Positions 40,080-52,020 of a DNA stretch of 64,000 bases are shown one piece after another. Positions within the stretch are counted from its first letter, which is position 1, and each line of letters starts with the position of its first letter. The notes under the pieces are model-generated. The model saw nothing but the letters and a program-made list of their open reading frames with translations, searched no databases and had not been told where the DNA came from. The translations under genes and the position numbers were made by a program. This DNA comes from Odontocerum albicorne (lineage: Eukaryota > Arthropoda > Insecta > Trichoptera > Odontoceridae): NCBI GenBank assembly GCA_949825065.1, contig OX463849.1, forward strand, positions 26,399,771 through 26,463,770, read 5' to 3'.

Positions 40080-41700
40080 CTACCGTTTCACTTATCAGTG
40101 TATGTGATATAATGCTTTTGTCATAGATTTGCGCAAATGACGGAAATTAAGTATTTGCAAATGAATGAAAAACGATAGATTCGCAAAAACTGACGACACT
40201 GATTCAGTAGTTAGAAGCGCATGGCCGACGACGGATGATGGACGGTAGCGTCATGTCGCTAAAGAACCGTTACTCCGAAGCAAGTCGCATCTTCGATGAA
40301 AAGTGTCTATTCAAAATTTCAGTAATTGTGAACATCTTATGTGTTGTGCTATTAGTTCGCAGCTAGGCTAACTCACCATTATTACGCTTTGGCTGGGGGC
40401 ACCCAGCGTTAAGTGAATAAATAACCTTTAATAATAAATGAATAAAAAAATTATTACGAATCGTCTAAGTCTAAGTCTAAGAACCTAATTTAGGGATCTG
40501 GCTGTATTCAAAACAGTCAGCGTCTTTTGTTTAATTGTTAAATTGGCTACATATTATAATTTGCATCACCAGCTGATGTCTGGCGTATTTCATTTCAGAT
40601 TGTATTTCATCGTTTTTTTAGCATTCTTAACTCCCTTATTTATTAGATTTTTTTCTATTTTGGTATTGCTGAAGATGCGCAGAATATCTACCATATATAT
40701 AGTATATTTCTTGATTGGTTTTAGTCGACAGCAGTGTATTTTTTGCCAGTTTAATTTGTTTATTTAGTAATTGCAAAAGTCGTATTATTATTCCGTAATA
40801 TTTAATGAATTGATGCTCTTTATTTTTGGTTGGCGTTCGTTTTCTCGCGTAATATTTCAGTTTAATCGATCTTTGTCTGCCTCAAAATGTTAAGGGCTTG
40901 CATGACGTTTGAAGCTTTAACAAGCACTTAAAGACAGCCCTTTTTAAGAGGTCGTATCAACATTTATGATTATATAAGAACACTAGATATACTACACCTA
41001 AAGCCGAATGTGTTACTATTTCATATCGGAAGATATAAAAAGGTGTCTTTGTAATTCACCTTCTGCGATTTTGTTACCAAATATGTTTTTCTAAACATAT
41101 GCATATGCGGGGAAGTTCCTAATCTATTGTCGCAGCCACCACCTTTTATTACACTTGTTTTTTTGTAATATTTTTAATGTCAATGATAGTGGGTTCGAAT
41201 CCCGAATTAGTATCCTTGATGAGAGTCTGCTTTCTAACCCGGCCTATATAAGTTGTAATTTTATTATTATTATGGTTCCTATAACACGATCTAAAATCAT
41301 ATGCAATTTGTAAAATAATATATGCGTTTTGTGCGTATTTTTGAAGTCGTGTATACCAAGATTCTAGGTTATCCTTACTCATAACATAATCTTGATTGTA
41401 AAATGTATGACGCACTATGTGCCACGCGGCCTCGTTATGACTCACATTGGTCACCCAAGGCAAAACCACACGCTACGGTAAACCCTTTTGTGGCCGGAGG
41501 CACTGTTTGTATACAGACACCTGAAACTACTTATACAATTAGCATTTTGCTGGTGTACTTTGTATATATCTAAAACCAGCACTTAAATTCTGGCGTAAAA
41601 TAAAAGCATATATTTTTTTATTTTACTATGTACGTAATATATACAGAGAAAACTTTGATCATAAATATGCTGTGCACGTTTATTGACAGGTAAAAATAAA
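40080..41700. other. Gene-free stretch
   Basis: It contains three copies of the hexamer GTCTAA near 40465 and a stray tRNA-type box B (GGGTTCGAATCCCG at 41189). The minus-strand ORF at 41149-41469 has no homology that I recognise. Confidence 0.35.
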
Positions 41701-41704
41701 AGGA

Positions 41705-41945
41705 TCCCAGTCTGGTTTTTTCAATTACAAGTTAATTGTTACTTTTCTGTTTACAGTAGTGTTGCCAATGCGTACGATGACTAACTACGAGTAGCGTGCT
41801 TACTCCATCTCAATTAATGAGATTGAAGACGATGTTATCACCCGACCAAGCTCTTTAACATGTCCGCATCCCCATTGCGCATATGCTGAGAAGTACTTCT
41901 CAGCATATGCGCATGCGCATATGTATATGCCTCAATTGAATGAAT
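41705..41945 (+). repeat. SINE family S2 copy with palindromic insertion
   Basis: Shares GATGACTAACTACGAGTAGC, CGTGCTTACT, AATTAATGAGATTGAAGACG and ATGTTATCACCCGACCAAGC with the copy at 45350-45655. The tRNA head is missing. A 36-bp palindrome sits in its 3' part. Confidence 0.7.
41877..41923. repeat. Overlapping perfect palindromes (36 bp and 20 bp)
   Basis: GCGCATATGCTGAGAAGT (41877-41894) is followed directly by its exact complement (41895-41912). A second perfect palindrome, CATATGCGCATGCGCATATG, covers 41904-41923. Confidence 0.95.
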
Positions 41946-41949
41946 TAAT

Positions 41950-43015
41950 CAGCAGGTTAACCGATCGCTATTATTCAAGTTAACAACTTTAAAACTATGA
42001 TAGTTCTTAAAAACCTTTTAGAAATTTCAAGATTACAAATAATAATATTCCGTGAAATGTGAGTTTCTCTTGTAAATTGTAGCGATTTTATCCATGTCAT
42101 ATATTTTCGTTAAACTGCTATAATATAACAAACGCGACTTAGATCAACTCGAGACTGTGTTTTATTAACTGGCTCGTAATAACATTTTGGTTTGTGACTT
42201 GAAGTGAAATTATTGTTATTCTTATCGTGTCAAAGTTACTAGATTATTTTCGTCCAGAATTTTAACATCTGGACAGCGCTGAGCGTTCCACGAATCAAGG
42301 CCTCTTCGGCGCAAGACACTGGGCTCTTCATGCACTGTGGCAAGTGCCGCATGGACAGCCTTTCACCGCAGATACAGAGTTGATCCATCGCGAACTATTC
42401 ACCATTTTGTCTTGTCCTTGGTTGTCCCACGTTAAATACATTGTATATTTCACTATTTACTCTATTGCCTACTGCTACCCTTCTTTCTATTGGCCTGATT
42501 ACGGGTGTAGTCGAGATTTAAATAACATTTTTATGTAATAATTTTGACCGTTGTGTTATACTTTATATTAAATACTTGTGTAGAAATAGGCTTACCTAGT
42601 TTGAATTGAGTCAAATTATGCTTCAATGTCACGTTGGGTGTATCTGATTTAGGTGATCTCAAAATATTTGACCTCGTCTTCGTATAGGCGGCAATCTCTT
42701 TTTTTATTTGAAGCGAAACGTTGTCTGATGTCATTTCTGATTCATTTCTCCGGGTACACAAAATGTTCGTTTAATATATGCGATGTGTATTCATACAATT
42801 ATGAATTTACGCTTCATTGATTGAAATGATTGGATACATTCGCGAATCGTTACATCAGAATCGGATTTCCAAGCAAATATGATCGATTGCACAGTATTAA
42901 AGAAAAATAAATTATTTACGAAAAAAAAAATACTGCTTTTGAATCTCACAATAACTGCAGAATAATTTATTTTAAAATTACGACGGTGTTGAAAAAAATA
43001 CCCATATTTAACATA
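41950..43015. other. Gene-free stretch
   Basis: No feature recognised. A GC-richer patch at 42270-42430 has no homology that I can name. Confidence 0.35.
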
Positions 43016-43019
43016 CATA

Positions 43020-43195
43020 CATACGACTACGCCATGTCTCTTTTGGAGTAGGTAGAGAGGACATGTTTCCACGCCTTTCAATCCATGCACACAGCTCTCG
43101 TCTTGTCCATATACATTTCGTTCCCCTTGCTCTCCTGCTTCTTATACTTCTTACGTTTGCCTCAGTTGAAATTTCTCCAACTATTTTTTTTATAT
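43020..43195 (-). pseudogene. LINE family P 3' end, split by repeat F (part 1)
   Basis: The landmarks TTTTGGAGTAGGTAGAGAGG, ACACAGCTCTCGTCTTGTCC and CAGTTGAAATTTCTCCAACT match the copies at 48160 and 57795. The alignment breaks where repeat F begins and resumes at 43528. Confidence 0.7.
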
Positions 43196-43204
43196 TTTTA
43201 TTTT

Positions 43205-43515
43205 ACACATGACAGGAAATATACATAATTGGCGAAAAAACAACAGGTAATTTAATTTGGACACACACTTTTTATGGATCTTGGTTTGGTGTCTTTCATT
43301 TATCGTGTCCCCAGTAAACTAGGCTTTTTCCTGTATCTCACTGAGGGCATATAGCATGAAAAAATAAATCGATACTTCTTTCCGATTTTTTATTATATAA
43401 AACCCCGTTGCACATTCTCATCAACCTGACAAACAGTGACACTCAATTACATATGTATGGCATACATCACGCGAATCAAACCCCTCACACTCCATCACTC
43501 CAGACAGACCAAAAC
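43205..43515 (-). repeat. Repeat family F, inserted into LINE P
   Basis: The complement of 24850-25165, from ACACATGACAGGAAATATAC to CAGACCAAAACGTTC. Uninterrupted LINE P copies elsewhere show that F is the later insertion here. Confidence 0.75.
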
Positions 43516-43527
43516 GTTCAGATTTGA

Positions 43528-43660
43528 TTCCGCTGTTTCCTTGGTCTCCCTCTGCCTCGCTCTGCATCAATTTCAGACATATTTATTTCTTTCGTAAGTC
43601 CTTAGTAACTCATTCTTGGAATTTGTCCAAACCATTTCAAGATTCCTTTCTTTATTTTAT
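43528..43660 (-). pseudogene. LINE family P, part 2 after repeat F
   Basis: TTTCCTTGGTCTCCCTCTGC, CTCTGCATCAATTTCAGAC and CCAAACCATTTCAAGATTCC continue the family after the insertion. Confidence 0.65.
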
Positions 43661-43664
43661 TTAT

Positions 43665-44570
43665 ATCCGTTCATTTTTTAATCAAATCACTGTAATACCA
43701 GATGCTCTTAATAATCAAACAATAAAAAGGACAATTTATAAACAGCGCCGTTTAGAGAGCAAACTCTCTTCCCTTTTCACTATTTTTCAATTCTCAGGTT
43801 TCGCTTCTATACGTCAAGGCTGGTACAAGCGCACCAGTGTGCATTATCATTTTTGTAGATTTTGCGATTGATTTATTGGCATGTTGAAGATTCTTATTGA
43901 AGGCATGTTGAAGATTCTTAAAAAATAGAAAAATGTGCGAGTCGATATATGTTACTTTATAATACCCTTAAAAACCATATTATCAATCAATCCAAATAAA
44001 TTCGGAATAGAACCTTTTATATTCGGAATAGAACCTTGTTTTTCAATCCAAATAAATTCGGAATAGAACCACGATGGATATTTTGAGCTCCCAGTAAAAT
44101 GTTGTTTGAACCCCTATAGTCGATTTCAGCACTTAACGTGTTCAGATTTCTATGATATTCGTAGTACTCGTATTATATAAAAACAAAATGACTTACACGT
44201 ATCTTCTTGACAATCATAACTCAATTTGAGATGTATTACATTGAAACGAAGGCATTTTTGCAGTGATCTTTCGTTTTATTTGATTATATTTTTTACAGAT
44301 TGAACTATGCATAACATTTTTGCTATATACACTTCTATATATGTATAAAGGATTTATTACCAGATTGCAATTTATTTCAAACTGGACAGATTTTTAAAAG
44401 CTTGCTTAAGAAAAAACAGACAAAAACCCTTTTTTTTAAAGATGCTAATGGATATTGAATCTGCGACGTCTTACCAATTATGTAACATTTTAATAATAAA
44501 TATATAAAAGAAAAGTATATAATATTGTTTAATAAGCTGGTGCTTAACTTGTTGAAAAATATTTATATGA
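43665..44570. other. Gene-free stretch with short direct duplications
   Basis: GGCATGTTGAAGATTCTTA occurs twice near 43877-43921, and ATTCGGAATAGAACC three times near 44000-44070. Nothing else is recognised. Confidence 0.5.
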
Positions 44571-44574
44571 GCAG

Positions 44575-44715
44575 AATAATGTGATAGAAATCGAATGGAA
44601 GAAATAGTTGGAGTAGGTTTAACAAAGGGAAAGTATGTAAAACTCAAGATCATGTGAGACGAGATATATGGATGTAGAAAATACATATGCTGTGAGAGTG
44701 GATATAAAGCCATGT
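44575..44715 (+). pseudogene. LINE family P, small plus-strand fragment
   Basis: TATATGGATGTAGAAAATAC and GAGAGTGGATATAAAG recall the Met-Asp-Val-Glu-Ala region of family P. The match is weak. Confidence 0.35.
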
Positions 44716-45349
44716 AATTATGTTGTCTTTTTATACTTTAAAAGGAACATGGCATTATAATGTTTTATTGTTCAACTTAGTAAGAATAGGAAATAAAGGG
44801 ATAAGGAACATGTATGTAAAAATATAACATTTAAATCTATATAAAATACATGGATTTCAGTTGGTTTGTCATAATGGCCGAGCTCGATGCAAACAGGTAA
44901 TTCTCGACTTAATCTTAATACTCGTATTGACTCGATTCATGAAGCTCGGTTGCATGTAGTTAATTCCGGAATACTACGAATTTTGCTGGTCATTTTCTTC
45001 CAAGTATTTCAATGCCTTCGCTGAAAAATATTTGTCGTTTATTCTAAGATTTGAATCTCGATTATGTCAAATCCACAATTCTTATTTTAGCAATTTAAGT
45101 CCTTGTAATGTAGTTTTGAAAATGTCCGTTTGGTTCGACTACAATAGAAATATCAGATCTATTTTAGGATTTCTAATATTTGGAGTCAGTCCCTTCTACT
45201 TGAAGTTTTGTTGGTTTTCAATAACAATATAGTATATAGATATAATACAAATTAGGAGCGCTTTGTTTTTTTAATTTCTAAGTAACAACTGTTGTCCGCT
45301 AAATACACGTATAACCGGTATAACAATGAAATAGAATACCAATAATAAT

Positions 45350-45655
45350 CTACTAGACCGACGACCTCCGTGAGGTTCTGGGTTCGATTTCCGATAATAC
45401 ACGAAAAAAAAGCCCATTTCATTCTAGTAACAGTACTTGCACGCGCTAGACGCGTGCGAGTGTTGTCTCTTCACATACGGAAGTATAGCCAAAAGCGTGC
45501 GATGATGAACTGCGAGTTTCGTGCTTACTCTGGTACTAAAATCCGAAATCTCGATTAATGGGATCGAAGGCTATGTTGTCTCCCAGCCAAGCTCCTTAAT
45601 ATGTCTGCAACACCTATTCGGATATATCGTGAGGCACCATATGAATGAATAAATC
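45350..45655 (+). repeat. tRNA-headed SINE, family S2, fullest copy
   Basis: Box B is GGGTTCGATTTCC near 45380, followed by GTGTTGTCTCTTCACATACG, GATGATGAACTGCGAGTTTC, GTGCTTACTC and the end CCAGCCAAGCTCCTTAATAT. Confidence 0.7.
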
Positions 45656-45659
45656 TACC

Positions 45660-46390
45660 AGACCATTGTAACCGGCAATGATTCCTCCGATATTAACTAG
45701 ATTATTCTTCTTATTTGGAGTTTGCTCTCGTATGTTTCTTCTCTATCGCTCGGGAATAGGCCATGTCGGGTGGAATATCTGTCCATTTTTTCTAGGGTCT
45801 CCTTATATTTGGGCATTTCTAATTCGTATTCGCATACATATCTAGATTATAACGACATAATACTTACTAAGGATGGTAAGCCTAATGGGATTAAGGTAGG
45901 ATTTTTAACAGCCACTGCCTCAGGTTAGTGTCATTTTCCAAGGTGGTCTATCGCAAATTTTGTTTTAGACATCGTACATATGATGTTATTTAGGTGTGGT
46001 ATTGAATTGCGAGTATATCCCACCATGCAATGTTCCCTGCCATGTTTGTCTTCATCTTCTTTTAATGCCCTGTTAAATGTCAATTTAGCACAAATCCTTT
46101 GTCCCATTTTATGACCCACATAAAGTAGAAAATAACCTTTGAAAATGTACTGCGATAAAAGTGACCTTTCATGTTGAAAATAGGCGATTTTTTTATGATA
46201 CAGGTGTGCTGAAATATCTTTATTTACCTAAAATTTTCATTAATTTGTATGGTACCCCTCGGCATATCCGAATCGATAATGCGGATATGTTGAAGAACAC
46301 GGCCGGGAGAAAATATTGTCTTCAGTAATTGAATCTATGGTTTAATTTGTGATAATTGCGCGTGGAAACTAGAGGTATAACTACACCCTG
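45660..46390. other. Gene-free stretch
   Basis: Short ORFs only; no homology recognised. Confidence 0.35.
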
Positions 46391-46394
46391 TATG

Positions 46395-46680
46395 GCCAAG
46401 CTAACGTAAGAAAATTTATAAAAATTGCTAGTCTACGTTGGCTTGGGCACTTATCATACACCGCATATAAGGCACAGATTCTGCAATGAAGGCTTTGTTT
46501 GGCAATCTGATGGGGCGTAGGAGAGTGGGAAGACCAAAGCTGAGACCAGGTTCGTGTGATAGATAATTAACGCACTCTGGGTAAACCAATTGGAGAAGGA
46601 ATGCTGATGAGAGAGATATGTGACAGGAAATCCTGCAGGCAGCTAAGATTCATCCTGAGTTATTTAACTCATAATAATGA
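46395..46680 (+). pseudogene. LINE ORF2 C-terminal remnant
   Basis: ASLRWLGHLSYTA and, in another frame, GRRRVGRPKLRW match the RLQWxGHV...GRRxxGRPxxRW region of insect LINE ORF2 proteins. The frames are broken. Confidence 0.5.
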
Positions 46681-47259
46681 TGAAATAAGAATATCTGTTG
46701 AGGTATATAAGCGTGTCCATTGAAACATGTGTTTTTTTAACTGCAAATTGTATGAATCTTAGTGTTTTGATATGTATTGTAATATCTTGTATTTCTGTAT
46801 TCACTCGCACTCAAAATTTTATTTGTATTTTTTTAAATGATTATTGATCGGAATCGACCGTATATGAATAAATATTTAGTATCATACATTTCAATCTGAA
46901 AATGATTACTGGCACTTTGTTTCACAAAAATTGAGAAAAGATCACAGATATTTTTTTATCCAGTAGAACATCATTCGCTTCTTTAGCTTGGGTTTGATAA
47001 GACGTAATTGGGAAAATCTCGTGGATGTCGTATGCCGTGCGTGTTTATAAAACATCCGTGGAAAAATGGTACGAATGCTGAGGTCACGCAGAGGAAGTTC
47101 AGGCGGCGTCCTACCTGAATTATTCAGCGAGTTTATCCTGAAAGTTTTTCGAATCTTAAAAATTCAAACATAGCTGACGCGCACGATCGAATTTTCTTAG
47201 ATATCCACGAATCAAGATCTTCGAATTCGTGTAGGTGTAACGAATCAATAGTTTCATAT

Positions 47260-47730
47260 CGTATTTTATTAGATTTTTTGTACTGGTACTTAGTAGCTTC
47301 TTCTTCCCTGATCCGTTATCGAATATTAGATAGTTAATGAACACTGGTACTCATTAGATTCTTTCCTGACCCGTTATCAAAAATTGGATATTTTATTGTT
47401 CTGGTATTTAGTAGCTTCCCTGATCCGTTATAGAATGTTGGATATTTTATTGTTCTGGTACTTAGTAGCTTCTTCTTCCATTCCGTTATCGAATGTTGAA
47501 TTTTTTTATCGTTCTGGTACTTAGTAGCTTCTTCATCCTTGATCCATTATTGAATGTTGGATACTTTATTGTTCTGGTACTTGGTAGCTTCTTCCCTGAT
47601 ACGTTATCGAATGTTGGATATTTTGTTGTATTAATGTAACATACGAGTATACCAGCTTACTTTTAGCTGATCCGTTATCGAATATTGACTAGTTTGTTTA
47701 ACTCATACTTATCAGCTTCTTATCGTCTGA
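47260..47730. repeat. Diverged minisatellite, 54-61 bp unit, about 7-8 copies
   Basis: CTGGTACTTAGTAGCTTCTT starts units near 47283, 47344, 47401, 47455, 47514 and 47574, with weaker ones after 47640. Each is followed by CCTGATCCGTTATCGAATG and TTGGATATTTTATTGTT. Units differ in length by small deletions, so the array is older than the 148-bp satellite. Confidence 0.9.
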
Positions 47731-48159
47731 TATGTTTTTATCATGTCTTTAATTGTGCCAGTTCTGAAGATGGATGTTGATTGTATAGTGCGAGTATTTA
47801 AACCACTTTCTTAAGTTTTTCAAATGATCTCCTTTTAATATCTCTGTCCTGTTTCCCCTTATATTACAAGATGAAGATAGTTAGTAAAAATTTTCTGGAT
47901 GATATTTGACATTTTTTTGACTGCTTATATTCAGCCTTCTTCACACTACAATGTAAATATTTTTTTCGCTACAACCTCAAAACTTATTTCAGATGTATCA
48001 TATAAGCGTCGACCTTGCTTCTAATCGTAGTTGATTACATTTTGAAAGAGTATTCATAAATATCTGATCGAACCCGTGATTTCGTTTTCCTTGATCGTGC
48101 CTGTGATGTATTAATAATGGATATTGTATTGAAATAGTTGCCCACAAATTTACTCGAGT

Positions 48160-48335
48160 AGGTAGAGACGACAAATCTCCTCGCCTTTTATATTCAAGCA
48201 CACAACTCTCATCTCGTCCACATCCATATGTCTCGGCATCCATGCGCTACTGCTTGTTTTTAATACTTCTTACTTTTATCTCAGTCAAAATTTCTCCAAC
48301 TTTCTTTTTTCTATACTCTTTCCTCATTTTTCCTC
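48160..48335 (-). pseudogene. LINE family P 3' end
   Basis: The minus-strand frame reads MDAETYGCGRDESCVLEYKR then RGDLSSLPTRVN, the family's C-terminal block; AAATTTCTCCAACTTTC and neighbours match 43020-43195. Confidence 0.65.
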
Positions 48336-48999
48336 TTCATCGTTCTCAATTCATTAAAATATATACGATTTTATAAATTCACAAATTTGTAATCAAAATC
48401 AAGACGAGAGCCGACATACTTTAACATTAATGGATGTAGTCTCCATAAAAAAGCCGGAGAACATTTATTTGTAAGTGAACGTTCAAGTCAGGGCACGTTA
48501 CTCGTACAAATGAATTGAGATTACTCAGAGGATTTGCGCTTATACAAACAAATTGAGATTATTAAGAGAGCACAAGGAACACGACGACAGTGAGAAATGG
48601 ACGAGGGTGGCCGGGGCGTGAATGGAGACGAGGGGTTTGCACACCTCCACGTTAAATATACCATTTTGCGCCAATCTACACGTTCTTTCAAATGCAATAG
48701 TGTGCTTAACATTTCCCGAGCATTAAAAGCGATTTGTTATTTATTTACGTTTAATTAATAGCCGTTTCACGCACATTTTTGTTGATTTATTTAGTGTATT
48801 CAATTTTATATTCGTAGTTATTGATATTCACGGTGTTTTACACAATTTCATTAACCTTTTGTCGTCATTTTAATGTTTGATTTACTTATTTTAATAAATA
48901 ATATGGTTAAGATTTCGTACCGACTTAATTGTTAAAGGAGTGTTTGGATCTTCTTCTGTATGTAATTCAGTGTATTGTCAATGGGTCGTTGCATCCTCT

Positions 49000-49620
49000 G
49001 TAATGCCCGTCGCGCTTAAAACTTCCATTGTAACTCATATTATTAAAAAAAACACGTTTTGATCCAAATAATTGGAAAACATACGGACCGGTTTCAATTT
49101 TAACGCTTTTATGGAAACTTTTTGAAAAAGTTGCCTTTCTTAGATTAACTTATGATATACGAGTATATTATTTTAAACAAACTTGTTTCAAGTAAACAGT
49201 CTGCATATAAAATAACATCACATTACAAAAATATCGGATTTTTTACTGGGATAGAAGAGGAGAACATTGTTTTAATTACTGTTCTGATTAAGAGTGCTGC
49301 CGATAATACTGTCGATCGTGAAATTCTCTTCCAAATACTTAGGGATGAGTGTGGATTTTCAAGTAATGTTCTCACCTGGGTTGAATCTTACATATTTGTC
49401 AAATAGAGGTTAATCCGTTTTTAATCGGGTAGAATCTTCTCAGGATATTATTAAGTATGGTGTGCAACAAGGATCAGTATTAGGGCCGCTGCTTTTTATA
49501 CTAAATACTATTTATATCAGTGATGTCATTTACACGGAGGGTTTTGTCTCAGATTTACGTTGATGATACCCTGTTCTTTAAATTCTATGATCCAAGAGAT
49601 AAAGATATTTTTAAGTAAGA
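49000..49620 (+). pseudogene. L2/CR1-group reverse transcriptase relic
   Basis: Across frames: LKTSIVTHIIKKTRFDPNNW, KTYGPVSILTLLWKLFEKV, AADNTVDREILFQILRDECG (first Asp region), VLTWVESYIF, then YGVQQGSVLGPLLFIL and a decayed DDTLFFKFYD box at about 49560. These are the motifs of an L2/CR1-group reverse transcriptase in order. Several stops and frameshifts. Confidence 0.75.
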
Positions 49621-50094
49621 TGCTTCTAATTGCATCATCCAAGTCTTGATTTGAATGTCCAAAAGTAAAATTATACAATCCAAGTAAATCGAAATTTCTC
49701 TGGGTAGCTTCACCGCGTAGATATCTTCCCATGACGTTCTGAGTCATGGGTGTTGGAATGATGAATTATTTATCAAAATAAGCTATACAAGCATTGTAAA
49801 AGCTATGAAAAGTTTGGAAAGCCGTTGAAAAATGTAGCACGACCAAATCAGTCATATTTTGAATGAGGGAAGATTGAAAACATGATAGTATGCATCATCA
49901 GGTGTATGGATGTGGCAGAAGCGAAATATGTGCCAGGATTGAATTAAGTGGAGGTTCTGTGCCTACCATAATACGGATGATGGTTATGAATCTGGAAAAA
50001 AATAACAATAGGACCTTAAGAAGTTGGATTACCAACGAGAATCGAATTTTTACCCAATTACGGGTAAAAATATTATATTTATTTATTGAACACT

Positions 50095-50170
50095 TCATTG
50101 TAGAAAAAAATCTGGCTTGCTTATTTTCAGGCGGCAATCTTCCGACCAACCAGATAATACTTCTAGACTT
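50095..50170 (-). repeat. LINE family Q 3' tail fragment
   Basis: The complement of AGGCGGCAATCTTCCGACCA is the Q tail TGGTxGGAAGATTGCCGCCT. Confidence 0.55.
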
Positions 50171-50794
50171 CAGAAATTCGTATATATTGTGCAAACACAA
50201 CATTCCATTAGGTGCATGAGTTGGTTTATGTTATTTTACCACAAATTAAAAATAGCAAATGTTTAGATAATAGTTATTGGCTGTTTGTTAAAACATATTC
50301 AGGAATTTGCAACAACGTATTGCACCGTACAAGTAGCTCTTTATTATAATACTAATAACACGTGTCAAGGCGAGCTTCAAACAAACATCAATTGATTTAT
50401 CAGTGGTGTTCGGTCAACTTTTGATAAATTAATGAATATGTTTGCAGTACCATCATATTTTAAGAGCAGAACAGGTGTGGTCTGGATAGTGAGACTATAG
50501 AACATGTATTTTCTGTTGACCATTAGGTAACATATTTAATTTACTTAGTGTTATCCAACGAATATTGTGTTTATTCTTTATACGAAGAACTTTGTGCTTA
50601 TTGATTGATTGATAAAAAAATAAGTTGCATTAGCTGAAACTTGAAATCGTCTATATTTTTTTTATTGTATTTGTTATATAAAATTTTAATCATACCGTTT
50701 TTAAAGAAAGAAAGAATGGAAGGAGACCGTTGAAGAAATTTTAATTGCAGGATATTTAAAAAGTACAAGCAATAAAAAAAATGTATGGCGGGGT

Positions 50795-51000
50795 GTATGG
50801 ATGTGGACTAGGCAATACCTGTGTCTGGATAGAAATGTGTTGATTGAATGTCGTATATATATAAATTAAGTTTTCATAATTATATTTAAGCGTTTATAAA
50901 ACTTCCATACATTTCTACCATCACGCTATACTCGGTTGGGATAGGCAGAAAGGACATAGCACCAAACATTTAGATTACGACACATATTTTGCCGCCTCCA
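50795..51000. pseudogene. LINE family P scraps on both strands
   Basis: GGTGTATGGATGTGGACTAG (plus, near 50800) and ATCACGCTATACTCGGTTGG with GGCAGAAAGGACATAG (minus, near 50920) match family P landmarks. They are short. Confidence 0.4.
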
Positions 51001-51009
51001 CATTCATTT

Positions 51010-51095
51010 TATTTATTTAACACTTTTACTGCAAATATGATCTGACGGGATTATTGCCAGGCGGCAATCTCTTCCAACCGACCATTACCTTCTCA
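51010..51095 (-). repeat. LINE family Q 3' tail fragment
   Basis: TTATTGCCAGGCGGCAATCT and CTTCCAACCGACCA are the inverted Q tail, preceded by TTATTTAACACTTTTACTGC. Confidence 0.65.
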
Positions 51096-51519
51096 CATAA
51101 CTTTTTCGGTTGTATTAGTTTTCAACATAACTTTTTTTTTAAAATAATCCCTTGATCCAATAATACTTCCGTTGGTCTTCGCCTAGCACGCCTTCTATTC
51201 ACAATTGTACTGTATACTCGTATTTGTTATGTTAGTATTTCTTCATTTATAAACTTGAGACCCATCCTTATTTTGTTCAAGACAATAGAACTTATCCATA
51301 AGATCTATTCATTTTTACCTGTTTTAGCTTCGGTAGATTATTTAGTAATTGATAAGTTTTAATAAAAAAAAATATATGTTTTTACTTTCTCTAAAATAAA
51401 TATGTTTAAATTATAGCTGGCTATGTGGATATTCATTGATTATGTATAGTGAAGTCTATTATATATAGTTAAGTCTATTATGTATAGTAATGAAACGTCG
51501 AAGTGCGAAAATACTGCAA

Positions 51520-51910
51520 GGAGCCGAATAAATGCTATAGAGATGCGTGCACTGAGAATAATATATGGGTTGACAATGTATGACACAATACGTATTGAAG
51601 TGATTTGGGATGAATGTAAGCTTAAAGCTGATGTATTAAGAAGATGAAGAAAAATATTCTGAGACGGTTTGGACTCTTGGAATGAATGAATTAAAAAAAG
51701 CCTAACAAAACAAATATACCTTGCAAATGTGAGTTAAAGGCGCACTTGAGGAAGACCATGAAAATGATGAAATTTAAACAATTCGTAGAAGTATGAAAAC
51801 GTTTATGAATATGGAAGAGGCGAAATATGTTTGTCGAGATAGGAAGTGTGGTGCTCTGTCTTCTCTACCTGACCCAATAGGCAAACTGCGTGATGGGTGT
51901 TATATAAGTA
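51520..51910 (+). pseudogene. LINE family P, plus-strand 3' half
   Basis: Reads RINAIEMRALRIIYGLTMYD, VIWDECKLKADVL, a Gly-rich basic block, then MNMEEAKYVCRDRKCGALSS ending LPDPIGK. The same order as 14700-15310. Broken by stops. Confidence 0.7.
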
Positions 51911-52020
51911 TATTGTTGCCCCATTTTAAAATGATTCCTGACTGGTTATTATTTGAGGCTTTAAAAAAATCTGGTTGGTTGGTAGAGATTTCTACATTGT
52001 GAGAATACTACCTTGATCAA

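Noticed and set aside
40204..40240. Second TCAGT with a DPE-like GGATGA at +28
   Set aside because: Expected by chance at this frequency; no supporting context.
41149..41469. 106-codon minus-strand ORF
   Set aside because: No recognisable motif; part overlaps a SINE-like box B. Left unassigned.
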